From: CAZWTD01 sp964637345
Lineage (GTDB): Bacteria; Patescibacteriota; Patescibacteriia; HK-STAS-PATE-3
Direction of reading: 5' to 3'
Length of the DNA stretch: 21,151 nt
Assembly: GCA_964637345.1 (NCBI GenBank)
Contig: CAZWTD010000020.1
Location: 1 to 21,151, forward strand
Below are positions 13,978 through 20,087 of this stretch, piece after piece. The position numbers and the translations under genes were made by a program. The notes below the pieces were generated by a model that was not told the origin of the DNA, did no database searches, and saw only the letters and a list, made by a program, of their open reading frames with translations. The first letter of the stretch is position 1; each line of letters starts with the position of its first letter.

Positions 13978-15141
13978 ATGCGACTTATCATCCGCAACCT
14001 CTTACGAAGAAAGCTCCGAACCGTTCTGACAATCGGCGGGATCGTCATCGGCGTATTCGCCCTGACGGTCATGGGCGCGATGTCCGAAAAGCTAACCCAA
14101 CTCGTAAAAGGCGGAGAGCGCTACTACGAAACAAAAGTGCTCGTCGTCGACGGACAATCGTCAGCTTTTTTTGGCGGCGCACCCATGACGATTGATAAGA
14201 AGGCTGAAATTGAAAAGGTTGAGGGCGTGAAGTACGTTTCGCCCGATGTCAGCATGCTGCTCGATGATGAAACCGGCGTTTCGTTCGGCTCGCCGCCGAT
14301 GATCGTCTCGAATGATCCGGGTTCGGTCGAGTACGAAGCCTTTGAAATCAACGCAGCGAAGGGCCGCCTCTTAACCGCCGATGATCGGGGAAAGGTTGTT
14401 CTCGGAGCTGATCTCGTTGAGAATTTGAATACCGATGTTGGTCAGACGATCAAACTCCGCGACCGCGATTTTGAAGTGGTCGGGATAATGGAGAAGACGC
14501 TGACCGCCCCGGATTCCAGCGCACTCGTTCCTTTGCTCGATGCCCAAGAGCTTGTCCACGAAACGCTCCCCGACGCCTTTAAAGCCAATATCACTCCCGA
14601 CAAGATTGTTTCCGACTTTGCGGTCTATCTAGACGACATCGCCCAGGGCGAGGAAATCGCAACCCGTATTCAGGAGCAGGTTGAGGGCGTAAAAGCCTAC
14701 GGCCCCTCATTCTTTAAGAAACAGATCGGCCAGAGCATGGCGATCTTCAATCTGATCATCCTGTCTGGAGCACTCATCGCGATTATCGTCGGCGGCTTTT
14801 CCATCATGAACACCTTGACCTTCTCGGTCATTGAACGAACGCGGGAAATTGGAATTAAAAAAGCGGTCGGCGCACGCGCCAGCCGGATTCTCCGAGAGTT
14901 TCTTCTTGAGGCAGCTGCGATCGGCGTTGTCGGCGGCATGATCGGGATCGGACTCGGCGTTTTAATGACCCTCGCGCTGAACGCTGGTTCCCGTCAAAGC
15001 GGCCTGGTGTTGTTCCTCATCACCCCATCTCTTGTGATTCAAGTTTTCCTCTTCTCGGTTGCGATTAGCGTTGTCGCTGGGTTCTTCCCCTCGCGTCGCG
15101 CCTCGAAGCTTAATCCGGTTGAAGCTCTTCGCTATGAATAA
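13978..15141 (+). CDS. ABC transporter permease, MacB/FtsX type
   Basis: The 387-residue protein has an N-terminal membrane segment (about 12-33), a long extracytoplasmic MacB-PCD-like domain (about 35-255) and three C-terminal membrane segments of the FtsX fold, beginning with FNLIILSGALIAIIVGGFSIMNTL and ending NPVEALRYE. Such permeases do not carry substrates through the membrane in the usual way but transmit force to extracytoplasmic partners (lipoprotein release, peptide export, hydrolase control). AAGGA 12 bases before ATG 13978 is a usable ribosome binding site. It overlaps its ATPase by 8 bases. The substrate cannot be read from the sequence. Confidence 0.92.
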   Translation: MRLIIRNLLRRKLRTVLTIGGIVIGVFALTVMGAMSEKLTQLVKGGERYYETKVLVVDGQSSAFFGGAPMTIDKKAEIEKVEGVKYVSPDVSMLLDDETGVSFGSPPMIVSNDPGSVEYEAFEINAAKGRLLTADDRGKVVLGADLVENLNTDVGQTIKLRDRDFEVVGIMEKTLTAPDSSALVPLLDAQELVHETLPDAFKANITPDKIVSDFAVYLDDIAQGEEIATRIQEQVEGVKAYGPSFFKKQIGQSMAIFNLIILSGALIAIIVGGFSIMNTLTFSVIERTREIGIKKAVGARASRILREFLLEAAAIGVVGGMIGIGLGVLMTLALNAGSRQSGLVLFLITPSLVIQVFLFSVAISVVAGFFPSRRASKLNPVEALRYE

Positions 15142-15838
15142 TCCAATCGCTCGCGCTCTCAACGTCGAAAAAGTCTATTCACCGGGAAAGCATAACGAGG
15201 TGAAAGCGGTTCGTGGCGTTTCACTTGAGTTTTATCCGGGTGAGCTTGTTGCCATCGTCGGTCCTTCAGGTTCGGGGAAGTCGACCTTTATGCACCTTCT
15301 CGGCGCGCTCGATACGCCCTCGGTCGGGGATATTGAAATCGCCGGCCAGCTTCTTTCGAAGCTGTCTGACAACGCCCGCGCCGATCTCCGCGCGAAGGAG
15401 CTTGGCTTCATCTTCCAAGGTTTTAATCTTTTATCAACGCTGACCGCGCTTGAGAACGTCCTCTTGGCCGGGGACTATGCCGGACTGGCTCCTAAAACCG
15501 CGCTGGAGCGGGCGAAGGAGCTCTTAACCGAGGTTGGGCTCGGCGAGCGGATGGACCACCAGCCGAGCGAATTATCCGGCGGAGAACAGCAGCGCGTCGC
15601 GATTGCCCGGTCGCTCGTGAACGACGGACGCCTTATTCTCGCGGACGAACCGACCGGCGAACTCGATACGAAAAACTCCGAGGCGATTATTGAACTCTTG
15701 CGCGACCTGGCGAAAAAGAAGCAGAAGACCATCGTCATGGTGACCCATAACGACGACCTCACGCGCTTCTGCGACCGGACGATTCGGATCGTCGACGGGA
15801 AGGTTGAGTCAATTCGGACCGCCGAGACGCCGGCCTAA
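15134..15838 (+). CDS. ABC transporter ATPase, LolD/MacB type
   Basis: The 234-residue ATPase has Walker A GPSGSGKST (43-51), a Q-loop in FIFQGFNLL, signature LSGGEQQRVAIAR, Walker B LILADEPTGELD and the H-loop VTHN, with the short spacing and TGELDT extension usual in LolD/MacB/FtsE proteins. It pairs with the permease upstream. I start at ATG 15134 (8-base overlap with the permease stop); the longer frame from 15059 translates permease sequence. Its TAA (15836-15838) overlaps the TAG of the convergent gene (15837-15835), so no terminator fits between them. Confidence 0.94.
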   Translation: MNNPIARALNVEKVYSPGKHNEVKAVRGVSLEFYPGELVAIVGPSGSGKSTFMHLLGALDTPSVGDIEIAGQLLSKLSDNARADLRAKELGFIFQGFNLLSTLTALENVLLAGDYAGLAPKTALERAKELLTEVGLGERMDHQPSELSGGEQQRVAIARSLVNDGRLILADEPTGELDTKNSEAIIELLRDLAKKKQKTIVMVTHNDDLTRFCDRTIRIVDGKVESIRTAETPA

Positions 15839-16419
15839 TCGGCGGAAGTCTTCGGGAAACGAGACGATCCCCGCTCGAGAGTTGTGTCGAGCAATCCAAG
15901 CTCTTCATCAGGCAGATCAGCCAGAGCCAGGTTTACGGTACGTACGTCAATCGGAAGGTGATGCTTGGCGGCCCAGGCGATCGCGGTTGCCCGATGATGT
16001 CCTTCAATAAGGACGATCGTACCGCTCGATGTTCTCAGCCCGATCCCTCTCGTTTCGGCGGGGAAGTTTTTTACGAGGCTGGCAGTGATCTGTTCGAGAT
16101 GATCGGCGTGCTCTGTTCGGGCGACGAGGTCTTCGAAGGTTTTCGTGTTTTTTTGTTCATCCGAGAAATACGCCTGCCAACCAGAATACGGTCCGACGAG
16201 GAGCTTTGGGATGTCGTGAAGTGGCTCAGTTGAACGCACGAGCGCCCAAGAACGTTCTGGAAGCCGCAGCTGGTTTGCAGTAAAGCGGCGCCACGATTCC
16301 CAATCCGGCCAGCCTTTTACCTCTCTCGCAACGCGAACCCAGCTAGGATTTGTGCCTTCTCTCGCACGCCAGTCCTCGAACACTTCATCCCAGGTTAGCG
16401 GTTGGAGTTGTTGGAACAT
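15835..16419 (-). CDS. ParB-like nuclease-fold protein with WPDW motif
   Basis: The 194-residue protein is not one I can name. Its C-terminal part, GTIVLIEGHHRATAIAWA (133-150, Glu139 to Arg143) followed by LPIDVRTV, resembles the ParB/Srx box in which a GxHR motif binds nucleotide. Its N-terminal half has RVA-x5-WPDW-xx-W (29-43), shared with the minus-strand gene at 19103-19792. I start at ATG 16419: the frame is open up to 16500, but those 27 codons are the tRNA-Pro gene read as protein. It lies 10 bases downstream of that tRNA, on the same strand, and may be co-transcribed with it. A role in DNA or nucleotide binding is inference. Confidence 0.7.
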   Translation of the reverse strand: MFQQLQPLTWDEVFEDWRAREGTNPSWVRVAREVKGWPDWESWRRFTANQLRLPERSWALVRSTEPLHDIPKLLVGPYSGWQAYFSDEQKNTKTFEDLVARTEHADHLEQITASLVKNFPAETRGIGLRTSSGTIVLIEGHHRATAIAWAAKHHLPIDVRTVNLALADLPDEELGLLDTTLERGSSRFPKTSAD

Positions 16420-16429
16420 AGATTTTTTA

Positions 16430-16506
16430 TGGTCGGGGTGGGGAGACTTGAACTCCCGACCTCTTGCACCCCATGCAAGCGCGCTAGCCAACTGCGCCAC
16501 ACCCCG
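16430..16506 (-). tRNA. tRNA-Pro (anticodon GGG), CCA encoded
   Basis: Read on the minus strand, the 77 nt fold as a full cloverleaf: acceptor CGGGGTG/CACCCCG with discriminator A and an encoded CCA (16432-16430), D arm GCGC/GCGC, anticodon stem CTTGC/GCAAG with loop ATGGGGT (anticodon GGG), and T arm GGGAG/CTCCC with loop TTCAAGT. The starting C and the GGG anticodon are typical of bacterial tRNA-Pro reading CCC and CCT. TACAAT at 16524-16519 (minus strand) is a plausible -10 box. Confidence 0.95.
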
Positions 16507-16600
16507 ATGACCAACTCTATTGTATTCGGACCCATAGAATCATCCCGAACAGTCCGTAGCGTACGAGAAAACGCGGAAAATGTCCACCCAGCGAGGTCTA

Positions 16601-16629
16601 AGGACAATTCTGGCGGTTTTTCGTATACT
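16601..16629 (+). promoter_or_regulatory. Promoter of the four-TM / PAP2 gene pair
   Basis: AGGACA (16601-16606), 17 bases, TATACT (16624-16629). ATG 16640 is 10 bases further, so the leader is at most a few bases. This supports 16640 over the upstream in-frame start at 16580. Confidence 0.5.
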
Positions 16630-16639
16630 AAAGGCGCAC

Positions 16640-17098
16640 ATGAATCATCACCAACGATTGTTCCGGTCAAAACTCTGGGCAGCCGTGCTCGTGATCCAAT
16701 GTATCGGACTTATATTAGTACTTGTCACCGCCCCGAAGTTTTTTGATTTATTGTCGACGGCCAACGCCTCCGCTTCTATCAACGGCCTATTCAACGAACG
16801 AAGCGGAACTGTTTTTGCGTCCATCGGTTTCCTCAGTCTCGCTATTTTGAATACCCTGGCGGTTTTCGGGATTTGGAATTCGGAGCGCTGGGTGAAATTT
16901 TATCTTTTTCTTAAACTGGTAGCCGTACTCGTTCTTGGACTTTCGGTCTTCGTATTGGAGGCCGACTACCTTCTTCTCCTGGCCTATATTCCACTTTTTT
17001 GCTCGCTACTGTTTATGCTTTGGGCATATCGAATGTCATCAAATCGAAATGGTCGCGGTCGTCGGGTGACACATTTTTCGTTAAACACATTTGTATGA
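16640..17098 (+). CDS. Small integral membrane protein, four TM segments
   Basis: The 152-residue product has hydrophobic segments at about 12-32, 57-77, 86-106 and 109-131 and a basic C-terminal tail (RMSSNRNGRGRR, 131-142). I do not recognise the family and see no catalytic motif. Its TGA overlaps the ATG of the PAP2 gene (ATGA, 17095-17098), so the two are translationally coupled and probably act together at the membrane, perhaps in lipid metabolism. The tail beyond residue 131 is polar and may lie in the cytoplasm. Confidence 0.72.
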   Translation: MNHHQRLFRSKLWAAVLVIQCIGLILVLVTAPKFFDLLSTANASASINGLFNERSGTVFASIGFLSLAILNTLAVFGIWNSERWVKFYLFLKLVAVLVLGLSVFVLEADYLLLLAYIPLFCSLLFMLWAYRMSSNRNGRGRRVTHFSLNTFV

Positions 17099-17709
17099 AT
17101 ACTTCATCGCTCGGTTCGCGCATGGTTCTCGGCCTTCTTCTCCTCGGCGTGGGGACCGGGGCGTCGATGCTGGCAGCAGTAGTTGTTGGGACGAACCCGA
17201 GTCTTCTTCCTTCAATCCCGGATCCGATTCTTGATCGTCTGCCATACTTCGATACAGGCGTACCCGGCGAGGTAATCTATTCCGTCTTCGTCCTTTTTTT
17301 CCTCGGAGCGATCTTGTATCGAAGTCCTCGCCGGCTCGCGTATACGTTCGCAGTTGTTGGAATGTTTTATCTTGCTCGCGCGGCTTTTCAGCTCCTGCTT
17401 CCACTCGGCCATCCGGCAGACGCGCCGCTCTTTGACGAGCGTTTTCATTTTTATCCTTTCCCCTTCGCGTATTTCCCGAGCGGTCACGTTGGGAATCTTG
17501 TTGTCTTAGCCTGTCTCGTCCCGCGCGGGTGGATTCGCGTAATCGCCTGGAGCCTCATACCGCTCATTGCGTTTGGAACCTTCGTGGCCCGAACTCATTA
17601 TGTGGCTGATGCGCTCGGTTCGCTCGTGATTGGATACGCAGTCTTTTCCTTCGCCGAGAAGTATGTGAAGACGCGCTGGTTCGGCGTAGGCGCTTCAGCG
17701 ACAGATTGA
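17095..17709 (+). CDS. PAP2 / sphingomyelin-synthase-like membrane phosphatase
   Basis: The 204-residue membrane protein has about six hydrophobic segments and the catalytic pair of the PAP2 superfamily: FPSGHVGN (Ser129-Gly130-His131) and ARTHYVADALGS (His168, Asp172). The form HYxxD, the preceding RAAFQLLLP stretch (from Arg95) and the lack of a KxxxxxxRP motif are closer to the PAP2_C (sphingomyelin synthase) branch than to classic PAP2. Such enzymes hydrolyse or transfer phosphate head groups of lipids. ATG 17095 is used, overlapping the upstream stop; the frame is open back to 16999, but that part lies in the coupled gene. The substrate is unknown. Confidence 0.8.
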   Translation: MNTSSLGSRMVLGLLLLGVGTGASMLAAVVVGTNPSLLPSIPDPILDRLPYFDTGVPGEVIYSVFVLFFLGAILYRSPRRLAYTFAVVGMFYLARAAFQLLLPLGHPADAPLFDERFHFYPFPFAYFPSGHVGNLVVLACLVPRGWIRVIAWSLIPLIAFGTFVARTHYVADALGSLVIGYAVFSFAEKYVKTRWFGVGASATD

Positions 17710-17734
17710 CAGCTGAAGATCAGCGTCGTAAGGT
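17706..17734 (+). promoter_or_regulatory. Possible promoter of the secreted beta-rich protein gene
   Basis: A perfect TTGACA (17706-17711) overlaps the PAP2 stop codon and is followed after 17 bases by a poor -10, TAAGGT (17729-17734). Downstream, CGCAGG (17768-17773) and CCTGCG (17780-17785) form a 6-bp hairpin just before a strong purine-rich ribosome binding site, AGGGGAG (17794-17800), directly in front of ATG 17802. Confidence 0.4.
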
Positions 17735-17801
17735 TGCGGCGGATTTGTAGTACCTGAACAACCCGAACGCAGGGAAGGGCCTGCGAGAAAGTGAGGGGAG
17801 T

Positions 17802-19040
17802 ATGCGTCGGATGTGGCCGTGGCTCGCCTTGGCCTGCCTGCTGATCGCAGGAAGCGCTGGGGCACAGAGCCTGTTCCGTTATCAGATGGTGAATTCCGCC
17901 AGCCGCTTCGATCGTTTTCTCGGAAGCGATCAGGTGGGACGAGTGGATTCCGACAACTTCCGGCTCTACATGGACGACCTGAATCGGAATCGGCGTTTTG
18001 CCTTCGAGTACGAGGCCAACGACAACCGCGTCGACTCGAATCATGGACTCGAGCTGACGGAGGAGAGCGTCGACTTGGCTGGTGCGCTTCCACTTTGGCA
18101 GTCCCTGAGCTTGAGCGTTGCGACGGGAATTTCGCGTTACAACATTTCGGATGACTACTGGGCCTTTGGGCTCTATCCGACCTGGGAGAAGGAGTCCGGT
18201 CGCTTCGGAGCTTCGCTCGAACGGGACGCCGACGACAACGTTCACCTCGACGGATCGGCGGCGAAGACCTTCAACTGGCTGACGGTTCGGACCGGACTGT
18301 CGCATGAGCAGTACGAGCCCAGGCAGGGGAAGGACGAAGATCGCTACGGTGTCGGTCTCGAGCCGAAGTGGAGCCGGCCTCGGCTCATCGGGTACGCTGG
18401 CGCGACCGGCAACCCCGACGACGAACCGACCTGGACTTTTGGCGCTGCACGCTACGCGAGCTTCGATGTTCGCGGGCCGAATCCGGCTTTCATTTACATC
18501 CAGCGCGAGAAGCCGGAATCGTCCCATAACCTTTGGATCGTTTCGCTTTGGGGCCGCGCGCTCAATGAGTATGTCTGCCCAGGGATGATGCGCTCCTTTT
18601 TCCAAGGATCGCTCACGAAGAGCCGCGTCGTTCGCAACCGTGAGTTCGGAACCTTCGGCGTGGGCCGCGGCTACGACCAAGCCGACTTCGGACTCGTGAG
18701 CGTAAGCGGAACCGATCTCTCGATTGAGGTTGCGCCCGGCGTTGAGCTGCGGCAGGCCGAGTACGTCGCCCTGGCAACTCTTCCGCGCGCTTCCGGCCGG
18801 CTCGAAAAGCCCTTCGTTGCGTTCGCCTATGACGAGTCGAGCGATTTGATTTTCGACCGACGCGCGCATCGGATGACTGACCCGTCCCAGATTTGGACGA
18901 CCGCTTCGCTTGGCGCGTCGATACGAGTCGGGGAGCGCGTTCCACGCTACGTGAATGGGAACACGGTCCGGCTTCAGCTCGACACGCGGTTCAGGGGATC
19001 GCTCAACGGCGCCTTCCTCAAGGCAACCTACTGGTTCTAG
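17802..19040 (+). CDS. Secreted beta-strand-rich protein, outer-membrane-barrel-like C-terminus
   Basis: The 412-residue protein has a clear Sec signal peptide: MRRM, a hydrophobic core and an AGA|Q cleavage site after residue 21. The mature part is full of alternating polar/hydrophobic stretches with Asp/Asn/Gly turns (such as RFAFEYEANDNRVDS and SLSLSVATGISRYNIS) and ends GAFLKATYWF, with a C-terminal Phe and Tyr at -3 as in outer-membrane barrels. I know no named family. If the host is a monoderm Patescibacterium, a classic outer-membrane barrel is unexpected; a surface protein or a transferred gene are alternatives. The strong ribosome binding site and frequent GAC/GAG codons differ from the pilus genes. 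The opposite strand also has a long open frame (17598-18869), but only this strand has a signal peptide, ribosome binding site and terminator. Confidence 0.78.
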   Translation: MRRMWPWLALACLLIAGSAGAQSLFRYQMVNSASRFDRFLGSDQVGRVDSDNFRLYMDDLNRNRRFAFEYEANDNRVDSNHGLELTEESVDLAGALPLWQSLSLSVATGISRYNISDDYWAFGLYPTWEKESGRFGASLERDADDNVHLDGSAAKTFNWLTVRTGLSHEQYEPRQGKDEDRYGVGLEPKWSRPRLIGYAGATGNPDDEPTWTFGAARYASFDVRGPNPAFIYIQREKPESSHNLWIVSLWGRALNEYVCPGMMRSFFQGSLTKSRVVRNREFGTFGVGRGYDQADFGLVSVSGTDLSIEVAPGVELRQAEYVALATLPRASGRLEKPFVAFAYDESSDLIFDRRAHRMTDPSQIWTTASLGASIRVGERVPRYVNGNTVRLQLDTRFRGSLNGAFLKATYWF

Positions 19041-19057
19041 AAACCGTACATTTACCG

Positions 19058-19098
19058 ATCCGATCGGATGCAGGAGGCATTCGATCGGATTTTGTTTT
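19058..19098 (+). terminator. Rho-independent terminator after the beta-rich protein gene
   Basis: A 14-bp stem, ATCCGATCGGATGC (19058-19071) with GCATTCGATCGGAT (19077-19090), contains a single G-T wobble and an AGGAG loop, and is followed by TTTGTTTT (19091-19098). It starts 17 bases after the stop codon. Confidence 0.88.
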
Positions 19099-19099
19099 C

Positions 19100-19165
19100 A
19101 CCTCACTCGGCCTGACGGCCACCCTCTCCTTGAAGGAGAGGGTGTTGCGGAGCAACAGGTGAGGT
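19100..19165. repeat. Cloverleaf-shaped palindromic element
   Basis: Sixty-six bases fold as a four-way junction: an outer 7-bp stem ACCTCAC/GTGAGGT (19100-19106 with 19159-19165), arm 1 GGCC-TGAC-GGCC (19109-19120), arm 2 CCCTCTCC-TTGAA-GGAGAGGG (19122-19142) and arm 3 TGTTGC-GGA-GCAACA (19143-19157). All arms are perfect. It resembles mobile intergenic palindromes with CCCTCTCC/GGAGAGGG cores that recur in many genomes; only this one copy is in the window. It encodes the last 20 residues and the stop of the minus-strand gene. Confidence 0.8.
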
Positions 19166-19792
19166 TGCTTCGTCGACAACGCGATGAATATCCCAGCGAA
19201 TGCGTTTCTTTGGATTTCGGGAGCGAAGATAACGAAAGCCGTCGAGAATAAAGTCCCAAAGCGAGGTGAGGCTGATATCTTTCGGGCCGAGGAGGGCGCG
19301 CGCTTCATCGTCGTTGAGCAGACGAGCTCCATCAGAGCTTCGAAGCTCTTGGAGAAGGGGAGCAGGGAGCGAATCGAGAAAACGCGCGGTGAGTTGGCTC
19401 GCGCGGCGGAGCAGGGCAGGGGAGTAATCGGGGTTCGGGAACACGAGGAGCGCCTGAAGGCTGTGCTCTTGGTTCGTGCGGCCCTGATGCACGCCTAAGT
19501 CTTGAACAAGGTGGAGCGCAAAGCCGAACCAAACAAGACGTTCCGCGGCCGGAGCCTCCCTCATTCGCCCGAGGTAGTTTCGAAGAAGCCCTGAACAGGC
19601 CCGAGCCGCTTCTACAGGGTTGTCGGGCTCGCCGTTCGGACCGATTGGGGTTGCGGAATGGGCAATAACCTCCTGCCACCGGTACCAGTCCGGCCATTTG
19701 GCAGTTTGTTCAGCCACTCGTATTACCGCCTCAGGAAAACCCCGCTGGGAAAGAAGGCGGCGAGTTGTGCCTTTATGGAGCCAAGGTAACAT
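19103..19792 (-). CDS. Unknown protein with HxxxDxxxH motif and repeat-encoded C-terminus
   Basis: The 229-residue protein has ALHLVQDLGVHQGRTNQEHS (92-111) with His94, Asp98, His102 and His110, which recalls the metal-binding HxxxDxxxH helix of zinc phospholipase C / P1-nuclease folds. This is a motif-level resemblance only. Near the N-terminus it has RVA-x5-WPDW-xx-W (25-39), also found in the ParB-like protein at 15835. Residues 210-229 (TSPVAPQHPLLQGEGGRQAE) and the TGA stop are written by the cloverleaf element, so the original end was probably elsewhere. I start at ATG 19792, six bases after a -10 box; a TTG at 19798 is an alternative. It is convergent with the beta-rich protein gene. 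Confidence 0.68.
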   Translation of the reverse strand: MLPWLHKGTTRRLLSQRGFPEAVIRVAEQTAKWPDWYRWQEVIAHSATPIGPNGEPDNPVEAARACSGLLRNYLGRMREAPAAERLVWFGFALHLVQDLGVHQGRTNQEHSLQALLVFPNPDYSPALLRRASQLTARFLDSLPAPLLQELRSSDGARLLNDDEARALLGPKDISLTSLWDFILDGFRYLRSRNPKKRIRWDIHRVVDEATSPVAPQHPLLQGEGGRQAE

Positions 19793-19798
19793 GGTCAA

Positions 19799-19827
19799 AT
19801 CTTAGTATTTTGGCCATTTTTCGTCAA
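19799..19827 (-). promoter_or_regulatory. Leaderless-type promoter of the HxxxDxxxH gene
   Basis: On the minus strand TTGACG (19827-19822), 17 bases, TAAGAT (19804-19799), then six bases to ATG 19792. The spacing equals that of the prepilin peptidase promoter, predicting a transcript that starts at the ATG. Confidence 0.65.
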
Positions 19828-19844
19828 TTTTTACCCATTAGCTC

Positions 19845-19873
19845 TTGACAATTTAGTAGGAGTATGCTATTCT
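19845..19873 (+). promoter_or_regulatory. Strong promoter of the last gene
   Basis: Perfect -35 TTGACA (19845-19850), 17 bases, then TGC-TATTCT (19865-19873), an extended -10. It is the best promoter match in the window. Transcription would start near 19880, about 208 bases before the GTG start. It is divergent from the minus-strand promoter, with about 17 bases between the two -35 boxes. Confidence 0.75.
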
Positions 19874-19879
19874 CTACTG

Positions 19880-20087
19880 TTTTGAAGAATGGGATAGGCG
19901 TAGTTCAAACGCCGCGAAGGGGTAGTGCATGGAAGGGGGACTTCCACCCTCTGTTCAGGATTCCGGGTCGTTTTGACGGAATATTGAGCGGAGGGTTGCT
20001 CATTGAGAATTCATCTCGCACTATGAGTGGCTCTCGGGCCTGGATACTCCAGGTCGGTTCCAAACGGGCTATCTGAGGAGGTACCCA
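19880..20087 (+). promoter_or_regulatory. Long structured 5' leader
   Basis: No gene is supported here. The leader contains five consecutive short perfect hairpins: GGCGT/ACGCC (19897-19913), GGAAG/CTTCC (19931-19945), ATTCCG/CGGAAT (19960-19982), TGAGC/GCTCA (19985-20002) and CCTGG/CCAGG (20039-20053). It ends in a strong ribosome binding site, GAGGAGG (20075-20081), six bases before GTG 20088. It matches no riboswitch class I can recognise by eye. A 70-codon frame (19864-20076) starts inside the -10 box and is unlikely to be translated from this promoter. Confidence 0.5.

Noticed and set aside
16420..16500. N-terminal extension of the ParB-like protein
   Set aside because: These 27 codons are the tRNA-Pro gene read in frame; the ATG at 16419 follows it.
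17598..18869. 423-codon open frame on the minus strand opposite the secreted protein gene
   Set aside because: No ribosome binding site or recognisable domain, low-complexity Arg-rich composition, whereas the plus strand has a signal peptide, strong ribosome binding site and terminator.
19864..20076. 70-codon leader ORF before the last gene
   Set aside because: Its ATG lies in the spacer just before the -10 box, upstream of the predicted transcription start; no ribosome binding site.
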